A stretch of DNA of 64,000 nucleotides from Gudongella sp046224405 (GCF_046224405.1 NZ_JBJXRK010000005.1:1-64000); one strand, 5' to 3'. Shown: positions 6,931 through 16,120, counted from the stretch's first letter. Numbers and translations: made by a program. Notes: generated by a model from the letters alone, not told the origin.

Positions 6931-7001
6931 AAGATTCTTCGTTATGGTTAGGATTGCATCATACATTGTTGCAATTTTATACGCAACGAAGAATCTTTTT
7001 G
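6931..7001 (+). terminator. Terminator of cassette 4
   Basis: A 13-bp perfect stem AAGATTCTTCGTT / AACGAAGAATCTT (6931-6943 with 6985-6997) with an inner hairpin (ATTGCA/TGCAAT) is followed by TTTG. Its sequence is unrelated to the terminators of cassettes 1-3 and marks the right end of the array. Confidence 0.8.
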
Positions 7002-7031
7002 TATTCTATCGAATTCTTAACACATTCTCCA

Positions 7032-7085
7032 TTGCTAATTGACCTATGGTTTTGTATAATATTAGTTGCCGACCGACCATTCGGT
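7032..7085 (+). promoter_or_regulatory. Promoter and TetR-type operator of the RND operon
   Basis: TTGCTA (7032-7037), 17-base spacer, TATAAT (7055-7060), then the inverted repeat ACCGA-N4-TCGGT at 7072-7085. The repeat covers the expected transcription start. GACCGACCATTCGGT-like palindromes are typical of TetR/AcrR-family operators, and a TetR-type gene closes this operon (11441), so autorepression is the simplest reading. Confidence 0.7.
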
Positions 7086-7122
7086 TTTTGAATTATGTCA
7101 ATTAGATCAGGAGGAGTTTAAT

Positions 7123-8328
7123 ATGAATAGAGGAAAAATATCACTACTTTTGGTAATGATAATGATAACAGCCTTTGTTTCAGGCTGCAGGGGAAATGAA
7201 GGAGAAGAGGCTGCCGTTGAAAGCTTTACTGCAGTTGAGGTGCAGTCAGCCCAGCTGGGAACAATCGAGAACTCGGTTACCATCAACGGACGTGTTTCAG
7301 CGGACCAGGAGGTGTCCGTCATTCCAAAGGCAATGGGTACGGTTGTGGCCCTTAATGTAAAGCTTGGAGACCAGGTGAATGAAGGAGATGTGCTTTTCAC
7401 CATCGAGCAGACAGATATGAACCTTTCAGTATCACAGGCTGCCAATGGGGTGGAGCTGGCAAGAAAAAGCGTTGCCCAGGCAGAGAACGGCCTTAATGCT
7501 GCAAGGATCAACTATGAGCTGAACAAATCACAGATAGAAAACGCCCAGCTTAATCTGGAAAGGACAAGAACCCTGTATGAGGAGGGGGCAGTATCCAAGG
7601 CCCAGCTTGAGCAGGCGGAGCTTGGAGCAAGCGAGCTTAACCTTGATGCCCTTCAGTCACAGGTTACACAGGCTGAAATATCCTACCAGCAGGCAATGAG
7701 CCAGCTTTCACAGGCCCAGATTTCCTACCAGCAGGCACAAAGCGGACTTAGCAACACAGTGGTGGAGTCTCCAATGACAGGGGTGGTTTCAGCCCTCAGT
7801 GTCAGGGAGGGACAGATTGCAGCAAGCGGACAGCCAGCTGCAACAATAGTTAACATGGACACAGTTTACATCAGGATCAATGTGGTGGAGAATGTTATAA
7901 ACAGACTGTCAGAGGGACAGAGGGTACAGATATCTGTGCCTGCTGCCTTTGAGGGTTATGTTGAAAGCGAGATTGGCTATGTAAGCCCATCCGCCGACCC
8001 TATGAATAAGCTTTATGAGGTCAGGATATATGTTGATAACAGCCAGTATGGAATCAGGTCCGGTATGACAGGTTCAGTGAAGCTTGACCTTGACAGGGCC
8101 GAGGATACAATTGTGGTCCCATCTGATGCAGTGGTGGACAGGGACGACATTCAGGTTGTCTACATCGTGGAGGATGACAGGGCTGTTGAAAGACAGGTCC
8201 AGACAGGCCTTGACACAGGAGATAGAGTACAGATCGTATCTGGAATATCAGAGGGTGACAAGGTCATTGTCGAAGGCCAGCAGTATGTCTCCCATGGTGT
8301 GACGGTGAAAGTAGTCAGGGGTGAATAG
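7123..8328 (+). CDS. RND efflux adaptor, lipoprotein (HlyD/AcrA family)
   Basis: Adaptor of a tripartite-type RND pump. The 401-residue product starts with a lipoprotein signal ending VSGC (Cys22 predicted lipidated). It has split lipoyl halves (SVIPKAMGTVVALNVKLGD near 65; ESPMTGVVSALSVREGQ near 225), a long Q/A/L coiled coil between them with repeated QAQISYQQA motifs, then a beta-barrel and C-terminal region ending in DGxKVIVEGQQYV-like strands. The ATG at 7123 is preferred over upstream in-frame codons because AGGAGG lies 7 bases before it. The RND pump follows after 2 bases. In a monoderm the lipid anchor would hold it on the outer membrane face. Confidence 0.9.
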   Translation: MNRGKISLLLVMIMITAFVSGCRGNEGEEAAVESFTAVEVQSAQLGTIENSVTINGRVSADQEVSVIPKAMGTVVALNVKLGDQVNEGDVLFTIEQTDMNLSVSQAANGVELARKSVAQAENGLNAARINYELNKSQIENAQLNLERTRTLYEEGAVSKAQLEQAELGASELNLDALQSQVTQAEISYQQAMSQLSQAQISYQQAQSGLSNTVVESPMTGVVSALSVREGQIAASGQPAATIVNMDTVYIRINVVENVINRLSEGQRVQISVPAAFEGYVESEIGYVSPSADPMNKLYEVRIYVDNSQYGIRSGMTGSVKLDLDRAEDTIVVPSDAVVDRDDIQVVYIVEDDRAVERQVQTGLDTGDRVQIVSGISEGDKVIVEGQQYVSHGVTVKVVRGE

Positions 8329-8330
8329 TT

Positions 8331-11300
8331 ATGAATATTTCTAAACTATCGGTTAAGAGACCAGTCACCATAACCATGATAGTCCTTATTGTGGTTTTAA
8401 TTGGTGCAATATCCCTGACAGAGCTTCCAATTGACCTGTTTCCTGAAATTGAGGTACCGGTTGCAGTTGTTGTGACAAGCTATTCAGGTACAGCCCCCCA
8501 GGAGATGGAGAACCTAGTTACAAGGCAGATTGAAGGCGCCATTTCAACTGTTGCAAACATCGATACGGTTTCGTCCATATCCTCGGAAGGATCCTCCATT
8601 GTAATAGCTCAGTTCAACTTCGGAGTGGACATGGATATGGCCGCCTTGGAAATGCGTGAAAAGGTGGACATGGTAAAGGGCTTCCTGCCTGAGGAGTCGG
8701 AGACTCCTATGGTTATGAAGATTGACCCAAACTCCATTCCAATTGTCCAGATATCCCTTTCAACAGAAGGGGACCTTGCAGGTCTTCAGGACCTTGCGGA
8801 GGATACCTTCAGCCAGAGGCTGGAGAGAATAGACGGAGTTGCATCGGTGGACATCTTTGGTGGATACTCCAGGGAGATTGAAATTGCAGTGAACCAGAAC
8901 GAGCTGGCAAACTACGGGCTAAGCTCTGCCCAGCTGTCCCAGATGATCAGTGCATCCAACCTGAACCTTCCAGGAGGAAGTGTCAGCAAGGGTGACCAGG
9001 ACCTTTCAGTGAGGGTAACGGGAGAGTTCCAGGGAATTGATGATATCAGGAACATGCCGGTGCCCCTCAGTTCAGGTGATGTCATAAGGCTTGGGGACAT
9101 TGCCCAGGTCAACCTTGTAAGAAAGGACATCAGCTCAATCTCAAGGACAAACGGAAATGACAGCATCACCATGTCCATCCAGAAGCAGTCCGGCAGGAAC
9201 ACTGTCCAGGTATCAGATGACATTGCCAGGGAAGTGGACAGGCTGCAGAGGGACTATCCAAATGTGAAAATTGATGTTGTCCTGGATACGGCGGATTTCA
9301 TCGTGCAATCAATCAACACCGTCGCCCAGAATGCAATACTTGGATCACTCCTTGCAGTCTTTATCCTGTATATATTCCTCAAGAACCTGAGGACAACATT
9401 GATAATAGGTGTGGCAATACCCATATCACTGATAACATCGTTTATCCTGTTGTACTTTAACGGAATCACATTGAATATGATGACCCTTGGAGGTCTGGCC
9501 CTTGCTGTGGGTATGCTAGTTGACAGTGCCATAGTCGTTCTTGAGAACATCTTCAGGTTCAATTCGGAGGGATACTCCAGGGAGGAAGCTGCAATCCAGG
9601 GAGCGACAGAGGTAGGTATGGCCATAACCGCATCAACCCTTACAACAATTGCGGTGTTTGTGCCCATAATGTTTGTCGAGGGAATTGTGGGGACCATATT
9701 CAGGGACTTTGCCCTGACCGTTACCCTATCCCTGGCCGCATCACTGGTAGTATCCCTTACCCTTATCCCCATGCTTTCTTCAAAGATTCTGAAGGTTGCA
9801 GACAAGGAGAAGGGGAAGAAGAGAAAGCTTGAGAAGCTCTACAATGCCTTTGACAGCGTATATGACAGGGTGGACAGGCTTTACAGAAAGCTTCTTTCCA
9901 CTGGCCTTAGGAGGAGGAAGCTGACCCTGCTGTTGGCATTTGCAATATTTGCAGGAAGCGTTGCAAGCCTTTTTGTGGTGGGAATGGAGTTCCTTCCATC
10001 AACAGATGAAGGAATGATCAACATGTCCATAAACCTGCCCCTGGGTTCTGGAATCCATAAGATAGACAAGGTTACCCAGGAGGTTGAGGAAAGGATACTG
10101 GACATACCCGAGCTTGATATTATCTCAACCAGCATCGGTGGAGGCAATATGATGATGGGAATGGGCGGAGGAGGAAGCTCATCCATTTCACTGTTGCTTA
10201 TTCCAATGTCAGAAAGGGACCGTTCGACGGCCCAGGTTGCAGAGGAAATCAGAAGGAAAGTGAAGGAGATACCAGGTGCTGAAATTTCAGTATCAGAGGC
10301 ATCATCAACAGCCATGATCGGATCGGGAAGCCCCATCAGCATAGCAATTAAGGGACCGGAGTTGGAGGAACTTGAAAGGATTTCCGAGGACATCAAGGAT
10401 ATTGTGGAGTCGGTTAACGGAACCAGAGAGGTAGGCACAAGCATAAGCGACTCCATGCCTGAAATTCGGGTCCTTGTTGATAAGGAGCTTGCAGCAACCT
10501 ACGGTCTCACTTCGGCCCAGGTGGCATCCAGCGTAAGGAGCAATGCAGCTGGCAGCACAATCACAAGGCTTAAGGATGGCGGCGAGGAAATAGATGTTGT
10601 AATCAGGTCCACAGGTGAAATCACGGAGAGCATCGGAAGCTTCCAGCATATGGAGATATCAACCCCAATGGGAACAAACATCCCACTGAGCCAGATAGCT
10701 GATGTCACAGTTGAAAAGGGGCCCACATCCATAAACAGGGAAAACCAGGAAAGGGTTGTGACTGTAAGCAGCCAGATTGTTGACAGGGACCTAAACAGCA
10801 TAGTTTCTGATGTGGAGTTGAAGCTTGCAGAGTACTCCTTCCCCGACGGGTATTCCTACTCAATCGGTGGAGAGAACGAAGAGATGATCGATGCCTTCCA
10901 GCAGCTTGGTCTTGCACTGGTACTTGCCATCATCCTAATCTACATGGTTATGGCAGCACAGTTTGAGTCCCTGATTTATCCCTTTATCATAATGTTTACC
11001 ATACCCCTTGCTTTTTCAGGGGGAGCCCTGGGTCTCTTCCTTACTGGAAGAGCCCTTGGAGTGACAGCCTTGATCGGTGTGATAATCCTTTCGGGAATTG
11101 TGGTTAACAACGGTATAGTCCTCATTGACTACATCAACACCCTAAGGAAGCAGGGCTTGGAGAGAAGAGAGGCAATCGAGACAGCAGGGCCAATTAGGCT
11201 CAGACCAATTCTTATGACAACCCTTACAACCATCCTTGGCCTTATTCCGATTACCCTTGGTATAGGGGAAGGTGCTGAGCTTATGGCTCCCATGGGAAGC

Positions 11301-11441
11301 GTTGTAATCGGGGGATTGATCCTTTCAACACTGCTGACCCTTGTGGTCGTACCTGTAATGTATACAATCCTTGATGACCTGTCCCAAAAGACAAAGGCCA
11401 AAATCCGAAGGAATGAAGAGTCGGAAGAGGTGATGGACTGA
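8331..11441 (+). CDS. RND-family efflux pump (HAE1/SwrC-like)
   Basis: Proton-driven inner-membrane pump of the AcrB/SwrC family. The 1036 residues show the family layout: N-terminal helix (TITMIVLIVVLIGAISL), FPEIEVP motif, two large porter domains, and two six-helix bundles. Helix 4 carries VGMLVDSAIVVLENIFR; the Asp is kept but the second Asp of the AcrB pair is Ser here, as in some Gram-positive members. A Gly/Met-rich run (GGGNMMMGMGGGGSSS, near residue 605) in the second porter domain is unusual and may contact substrate or metal. It overlaps the TetR gene by one base. Known Gram-positive relatives export lipopeptide surfactants or drugs; substrate here is not predictable. Confidence 0.92.
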   Translation: MNISKLSVKRPVTITMIVLIVVLIGAISLTELPIDLFPEIEVPVAVVVTSYSGTAPQEMENLVTRQIEGAISTVANIDTVSSISSEGSSIVIAQFNFGVDMDMAALEMREKVDMVKGFLPEESETPMVMKIDPNSIPIVQISLSTEGDLAGLQDLAEDTFSQRLERIDGVASVDIFGGYSREIEIAVNQNELANYGLSSAQLSQMISASNLNLPGGSVSKGDQDLSVRVTGEFQGIDDIRNMPVPLSSGDVIRLGDIAQVNLVRKDISSISRTNGNDSITMSIQKQSGRNTVQVSDDIAREVDRLQRDYPNVKIDVVLDTADFIVQSINTVAQNAILGSLLAVFILYIFLKNLRTTLIIGVAIPISLITSFILLYFNGITLNMMTLGGLALAVGMLVDSAIVVLENIFRFNSEGYSREEAAIQGATEVGMAITASTLTTIAVFVPIMFVEGIVGTIFRDFALTVTLSLAASLVVSLTLIPMLSSKILKVADKEKGKKRKLEKLYNAFDSVYDRVDRLYRKLLSTGLRRRKLTLLLAFAIFAGSVASLFVVGMEFLPSTDEGMINMSINLPLGSGIHKIDKVTQEVEERILDIPELDIISTSIGGGNMMMGMGGGGSSSISLLLIPMSERDRSTAQVAEEIRRKVKEIPGAEISVSEASSTAMIGSGSPISIAIKGPELEELERISEDIKDIVESVNGTREVGTSISDSMPEIRVLVDKELAATYGLTSAQVASSVRSNAAGSTITRLKDGGEEIDVVIRSTGEITESIGSFQHMEISTPMGTNIPLSQIADVTVEKGPTSINRENQERVVTVSSQIVDRDLNSIVSDVELKLAEYSFPDGYSYSIGGENEEMIDAFQQLGLALVLAIILIYMVMAAQFESLIYPFIIMFTIPLAFSGGALGLFLTGRALGVTALIGVIILSGIVVNNGIVLIDYINTLRKQGLERREAIETAGPIRLRPILMTTLTTILGLIPITLGIGEGAELMAPMGSVVIGGLILSTLLTLVVVPVMYTILDDLSQKTKAKIRRNEESEEVMD

Positions 11442-12058
11442 TGGCTGGCATAAGAGAGGAAAGAAGAGACCAGATCATCCAGGCTGCAATAAGGGTATTT
11501 GGCAAAAAAGGATTCCACAGGGCAAAGATCGGTGAGATTGCCCAGGAGGCTGAAATCGGCAAGAGCACCGTTTATGAATACTTTGACAGCAAAAAGGACC
11601 TGTTTGAGGAAATGATCAGATTCATTGCCCAAGACTACTATGATGATGTAAACGAGGCTCTCTCAGAAGGGAAGGGCTGCAAAAGCAGGCTTCTGTCCTT
11701 TGCCAACAACCACGGCAGCTTTATAAAGAGCCATATGGAGCTGGCAGAGAACACCATGACAGATTCAACAAGCGTTTCAGAAGATATCAAGAAGGAGATG
11801 CTTGGATGGAAGATGAAGATATTCCAGCTTGTTGAGGATGTACTGAAGGATGGAATTGAAGCAGGTGAGCTGAGAGAGGGAATTGACACAAAGTCCGCTA
11901 CCGCCATAATCCTGGGTGCAATAAATGAAAACTATGTTGTGCAATGCATAATATTCAACCAGAAACCGGAAGAGGTTCAGATGGAAAGGATCATAGATTT
12001 AATATTTAGTGGACTGGGAAAAGATAATTCACAAATCTCAATGCACAATTCACAATGA
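11441..12058 (+). CDS. TetR/AcrR-family transcriptional repressor
   Basis: The 205-residue protein has an N-terminal helix-turn-helix (IIQAAIRVFGKKGFHRAKIGEIAQEAEIGKSTVYEYF pattern, residues about 11-48) and an alpha-helical ligand domain. It is translationally coupled to the RND pump (stop/start overlap TGATG) and probably represses the operon through the ACCGA-N4-TCGGT repeat at 7072. The last dozen residues (NSQISMHNSQ) do not look like TetR sequence: they are translated from the left end of a dispersed intergenic repeat at 12025, which appears to have replaced the original stop codon. Confidence 0.9.
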   Translation: MAGIREERRDQIIQAAIRVFGKKGFHRAKIGEIAQEAEIGKSTVYEYFDSKKDLFEEMIRFIAQDYYDDVNEALSEGKGCKSRLLSFANNHGSFIKSHMELAENTMTDSTSVSEDIKKEMLGWKMKIFQLVEDVLKDGIEAGELREGIDTKSATAIILGAINENYVVQCIIFNQKPEEVQMERIIDLIFSGLGKDNSQISMHNSQ

Positions 12059-12236
12059 AAAGATTTTAAGATTTAAATTAAAGCTAAGTGATTAATATTA
12101 GTTGAGTTGGCCATTATTGAGCCATAATTCAAGCTCATTTAATTGAGAACTGTGATCTGACACGTGCCCAGTGATAGACTTTTAAAAATCTTTGATTTTT
12201 CTTAAAGTCATCAGAAGGGTATGAATTGTGAACTGG
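12025..12236. repeat. MITE-like dispersed repeat, copy A
   Basis: Left arm AATTCACAAATCTCAATGCA at 12025, right arms AATTGAGAACTGTGATCTG at 12141 and GAATTGTGAACTGG near 12223 in inverted orientation. Related copies lie at 39737 and 54602. The interior has no coding potential. The stretch 12059-12355 holds no other gene; a small hairpin (AGACTTTTAAAAATC..) is the only other structure seen. Confidence 0.55.
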
Positions 12237-12355
12237 ATTATTGTTTACAATCCAGTTACAATCAACATTTTACACGTTATTACTTTGACAAAAAAGTGTG
12301 CAGAGAGTAGAATGGTATTGAGAGAATAATGTGAAAACAATAGGAGGGAAAGAAG

Positions 12356-13357
12356 ATGAACAACAAGAGGAATAGAAGAATTGCCATTATAATTGCAGTT
12401 CTTATGCTTACTATGGCATTCTCAACAACAGGCTTTGCAGCTTGGATGGGCAAGACCATTGAAGCTCAGTACAGAAATGTTACAATCTTTGTAAACAATC
12501 AGTATAAGCAGGCAACAGACGTAAATGGCAAGGTAATTGAGCCGTTCATCTACGAGGGAACAACCTATGTACCGCTAAGGGGAATAAGCCAGATGCTTGG
12601 GTATGAGGTTAGTTTTAATCCACAGACCTACAGGATTGACATCACAGGGAGTGGAGTGGATCCCTCAGCTCAGTATGAGATTCTGATTCTCCAGGCTAGA
12701 ATAGCTGAATTGGAAGCGAAGTTGGAGGAAAAATCATCATATAGCCTCGATGATATGCAAAAAGATTTGAATGATGACTATACAAGGTTCACAAGAAATG
12801 TGAGCATTGATGAGATTATCCTTAAAGGCAAGACGGATGATATTGAAATACGAGTTTATGTAAATCTTAATACCAATGCAGCTGTAGATTACTGGAAAAA
12901 TGCTTATGATGATGGTGATGTTAAGTCAACAATCCAAAAAATGGTAGACGATGTATTGGATCAGTTCCCTGATGCAGATATTGAGGGATATGTTGAAGAT
13001 GACTTTGATGATAGCAAGTTGGCAACATTTACTGTGAGCTCAAGAGGCGTAGTTTCAATAAGTAAATCATCAAGTACTTCCAGTACAACTTTAAGTGATT
13101 TAGTAGATTATCTTGAGGATGAATATGTTGGATTTGGAGGTATAGAAGAAATAAAAGCATATGGATCGACTACAGGAACAATATTTCTTGATGTGTTCGT
13201 TTATAAGAGAGACTGGGATAGATTAAGTTCTGGAGATCAAGAGGACCTAATGGATGATATAATTTACGATGTTGAGTATGATTTCCCAAAAGCAACTATA
13301 GATGGATTAATAATCGATAATGACACAGAAAAAACATTAGATACTTTTAAAAATTAA
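12356..13357 (+). CDS. Secreted protein with copper-amine-oxidase N-like (stalk) domain
   Basis: The 333-residue protein has a signal peptide ending near TGFAA, then a copper amine oxidase N-terminal-like domain at about residues 35-100 (VTIFVNNQYKQ, PFIYEGTTYVPLRGISQMLGYEV, INITG-type end). This small domain is common in Clostridia surface proteins and is not an oxidase. A short coiled coil (LQARIAELEAKLEEK) leads into two similar acidic alpha/beta domains of about 95 residues each, around 145-235 and 245-330, which appear to be a duplication (both contain DDIIYDVEYDFPKATIDG or VDDVLDQFPDADIEGYVEDD). Function unknown. GGAGGG ribosome site 9 bases before the ATG. Confidence 0.75.
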   Translation: MNNKRNRRIAIIIAVLMLTMAFSTTGFAAWMGKTIEAQYRNVTIFVNNQYKQATDVNGKVIEPFIYEGTTYVPLRGISQMLGYEVSFNPQTYRIDITGSGVDPSAQYEILILQARIAELEAKLEEKSSYSLDDMQKDLNDDYTRFTRNVSIDEIILKGKTDDIEIRVYVNLNTNAAVDYWKNAYDDGDVKSTIQKMVDDVLDQFPDADIEGYVEDDFDDSKLATFTVSSRGVVSISKSSSTSSTTLSDLVDYLEDEYVGFGGIEEIKAYGSTTGTIFLDVFVYKRDWDRLSSGDQEDLMDDIIYDVEYDFPKATIDGLIIDNDTEKTLDTFKN

Positions 13358-13365
13358 TAATTATT

Positions 13366-13402
13366 AGAAATGCCTGGAAATATTTCCAGGCATTTCTAAT
13401 TT
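13366..13402 (+). terminator. Intrinsic terminator
   Basis: A perfect 14-15-bp stem AGAAATGCCTGGAAA / TTTCCAGGCATTTCT directly follows the stop of the preceding gene. The U-tract is poor (AATTTATG). Confidence 0.65.
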
Positions 13403-13490
13403 ATGTACTTACAATGACTCATATCTGATAACTTGTCAGTTGAATGGGTATATTAGAACTGTGATGTATAGATAAAGGAGGATTGATATT

Positions 13491-15998
13491 ATGAACAAAA
13501 AGATATTATCCCTGGTGCTGGCACTGGTAATGGTTCTTGGATCATTTGGATTTGTAAGCGCACAGACAGGGAACCAGAAGGTGGACTGGCTTATTGAGGA
13601 AGGACTTGTATTGGGGGATGCAGGAGGCTACAGGCTTAATGACCCAATCAGGAGATCTGAGGTTGCAGCCATGGTTGCAAGGGCACTTGATGCAGAGTCA
13701 GCATCGGAGTTGCTTAAGGGAATACCTTGCGCATTCTCAGATGTACCATTGAGCCATTGGGCAAACGGGTACATCAACTACTCTACAAGCATGCAGTATG
13801 TTAACGGTTATCCTGATGGAACCTTCGGACCTGACAGGAATATCTCCTATGCGGAGATCATAACAATTCTTGTAAGGACAACAGAAGCAGAGGTTAATAC
13901 AACTGGATTTACCGGCGAACAGTGGGCAACTCCATACATTATCGAAGCTATTGAGCAGGGCATAACACAAGGAGTGACAGTTCCAGACAGCAACTACAAT
14001 GCTGCTGCCACCAGGGAAAAGGTCTTTGAGATGGTGTACAATACCGTTATGAAGAGACTGATGGCCGAGAGAGAGGTCTACAAGGCTATAGTTGTGGAAA
14101 ATGAAAGAGTCGGAAACCTGGATGAAAATGAAGTGGCTGTGGTAATTCTTGGTGAGGGAACAAATTCTCCTGAGGCAGAATTGAGATTTGAGAAGGATGA
14201 TGAAGTGACACTTCTTCTGACAAGTGGCATGGATCCGGAAATGCTCCTTGGAAAGGTTGTCGATGTAACAATTGACAAGGATGACAACCTTGTTGGTGCT
14301 GTAGTTGATGGTAGCTATGATTACTACACCGGTCCATTTGCAGCCATGGACCTTGAGATTATGCTAAGTACCGGTGACTACTTTGATGTTATTGAGGAAG
14401 CCAGCTCATCTAGGTCTATTGAGCAGCTTTATGGTGTCTACCTGAACGAGGAGGCATACGATTATCTTGATTATGTTGAGGATAATGACAGCTCAGACGG
14501 AACCTTGGATGGCGCCTTTGTAGCTGAGTTTGCAAGGGTAACAGTCAAGGGAGATGTTGTTTTCTTCATTGAGGCATATATGTTTGAAGACATTGCACCT
14601 GTAATTGATGTTGAGGATGATGGGGAAGAGATAATGGTATGGACTGATTACCCATCAGCAGATGAAGATTCATATTTCCTGGATCATGTAGTTGGGTTTG
14701 AGGCTGGCGACTTCTTTGAAATGGAGCTGTCAGAGGTTAAAGCGGGAGATGTGGTTCATGTATACGATGGCTATGCCATTGTAAGGACAGATGGAGAGTT
14801 TACTGGTGAATACGAGAGAATCAGGGAGTCAAGTGATGTATTCTACGTGGAGATCGACGATGAGTTATTCCAGATAAGGGCTACTAACAACAAGAGACCT
14901 GTCTATACCATTAATGGGTCCAACTTCTTTACACTGATGGACATCAATGCAGCTGATGATCTGATATTTCTTGAGGATGATGAGGTTAGGTTCTTGCTGG
15001 ATGTAAATGACTCTCTTCAGCTTATAAGTGGACAAATTGAAGTATCAGAAAAGATGATTCTTGTAAGTGACTCTGGAACAAGAGACCTGGATGTACTTCT
15101 TATGGATGGAAGCGAGGAAAGCTACAGAACGGACAACTTCTCAGTGCTGCTTAGACGAAACCCTTCCGGATCTGCTGGACTTGACGATTTTACAAGAGGA
15201 TCAGTGGGATACCTCATTTATGATGGAAGCCTGATTGACAGGTTGGTAAGGATAGCTACACCAGAATATATTGAAGCAAACGCTGAGAATGTCCTGAAGG
15301 ACTCAAGGGGTAGGCTTGAGATTGATCAGAGCAGAATGACAATTGCAACTGAATCCAAAATCTATGACTTCACCTCAAAAACAAACGTGTTTATTGTAAA
15401 TACGGAGGCTGATGTTGCCACCAGAATTGACAATATATCAATAAGGGAACTTATGGATACAATAGACAGCGATAGTGAACTGAGGGCTCTTGTGATCACA
15501 AACAAGGACATTACAGATATGAACCTTGGAAATAAAATTTCTGTTGGAAGTTCAGACAGTACCGCCCACACAATAGTGTTCACTGACTTCGTGCTTGATG
15601 ATGAATTTGTGGATGTTGAGATACTCCTGCTTGAGTACGCATTCAACCCTTCAAGGGACGATGAGATCACTGGAACGAACGCAGAAGGGGATTCAGTGGA
15701 TTTTGATGTGGCTGATTTTGCAGTTCTTCCCTCAATGAGCACAGATGAGCTTGTTGAGCTTGTTCTTGAGGATGGGAAGGTAATTGCTGCAAATGTTCTT
15801 TTGGATTCTGACAGTGTGAGATTTGAGGTGACATCAATAAGCACAAGAAATGAGAGAATATCACTTGATGGCGAGGAGTTCTGGCTTGCACCTGATTACA
15901 TGGTGTTTGGAGACTCTTCGGTAAGGTCCGGTGACACGGTTTCAGTTGTCTTCAACCCTGAGATTGATATTGAGGTTGAGATAATATTTGTAAGGTAG
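13491..15998 (+). CDS. SLH-domain S-layer-like protein
   Basis: The 835-residue protein has a signal peptide (LSLVLALVMVLGSFGFVSA) and three SLH repeats across about residues 28-190 (LNDPIRRSEVAAMVARAL; FSDVPLSHWANGYI..GYPDGTFGPDRNISYAEIITILVR; WATPYIIEAIEQG..). SLH domains bind pyruvylated secondary wall polymer and hold the protein on the cell surface. The remaining 640 residues are very acidic, beta-rich and of no family I recognise. A strong AAGGAGG site precedes the ATG and a terminator follows, so it is probably monocistronic and highly expressed. Confidence 0.85.
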   Translation: MNKKILSLVLALVMVLGSFGFVSAQTGNQKVDWLIEEGLVLGDAGGYRLNDPIRRSEVAAMVARALDAESASELLKGIPCAFSDVPLSHWANGYINYSTSMQYVNGYPDGTFGPDRNISYAEIITILVRTTEAEVNTTGFTGEQWATPYIIEAIEQGITQGVTVPDSNYNAAATREKVFEMVYNTVMKRLMAEREVYKAIVVENERVGNLDENEVAVVILGEGTNSPEAELRFEKDDEVTLLLTSGMDPEMLLGKVVDVTIDKDDNLVGAVVDGSYDYYTGPFAAMDLEIMLSTGDYFDVIEEASSSRSIEQLYGVYLNEEAYDYLDYVEDNDSSDGTLDGAFVAEFARVTVKGDVVFFIEAYMFEDIAPVIDVEDDGEEIMVWTDYPSADEDSYFLDHVVGFEAGDFFEMELSEVKAGDVVHVYDGYAIVRTDGEFTGEYERIRESSDVFYVEIDDELFQIRATNNKRPVYTINGSNFFTLMDINAADDLIFLEDDEVRFLLDVNDSLQLISGQIEVSEKMILVSDSGTRDLDVLLMDGSEESYRTDNFSVLLRRNPSGSAGLDDFTRGSVGYLIYDGSLIDRLVRIATPEYIEANAENVLKDSRGRLEIDQSRMTIATESKIYDFTSKTNVFIVNTEADVATRIDNISIRELMDTIDSDSELRALVITNKDITDMNLGNKISVGSSDSTAHTIVFTDFVLDDEFVDVEILLLEYAFNPSRDDEITGTNAEGDSVDFDVADFAVLPSMSTDELVELVLEDGKVIAANVLLDSDSVRFEVTSISTRNERISLDGEEFWLAPDYMVFGDSSVRSGDTVSVVFNPEIDIEVEIIFVR

Positions 15999-16012
15999 AT
16001 GATATAGAGAAG

Positions 16013-16041
16013 GAGGTGGAGCTTTTGCTCCATCTTTTTTC
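16013..16041 (+). terminator. Intrinsic terminator
   Basis: Stem TGGAGC-TTTT-GCTCCA (16017-16032) followed by TCTTTTTTCTTG, just after the SLH gene. Confidence 0.85.
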
Positions 16042-16120
16042 TTGTTAAATGTTTAATTCTTGCAGTAGGGGTAGAATTATAGTGTAGGCCAATAAACTAT
16101 GTATAAGGAGGAATGTTTTG

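Noticed and set aside
4848..7001. Array as CRISPR, integron attC cassettes or a ligand-sensing riboswitch
   Set aside because: Repeats are too long and spacers too large for CRISPR. There is no attC core-site pair or integrase. The 34-nt hairpin has the exact architecture of group II intron domain 5 (GAAA loop, 2-nt bulge, CGC triad position), and the downstream frames lack starts, which does not fit a riboswitch.
9254..10456. Long minus-strand frames opposite the RND pump
   Set aside because: They are shadows of the pump gene, with no ribosome site or recognisable domain.
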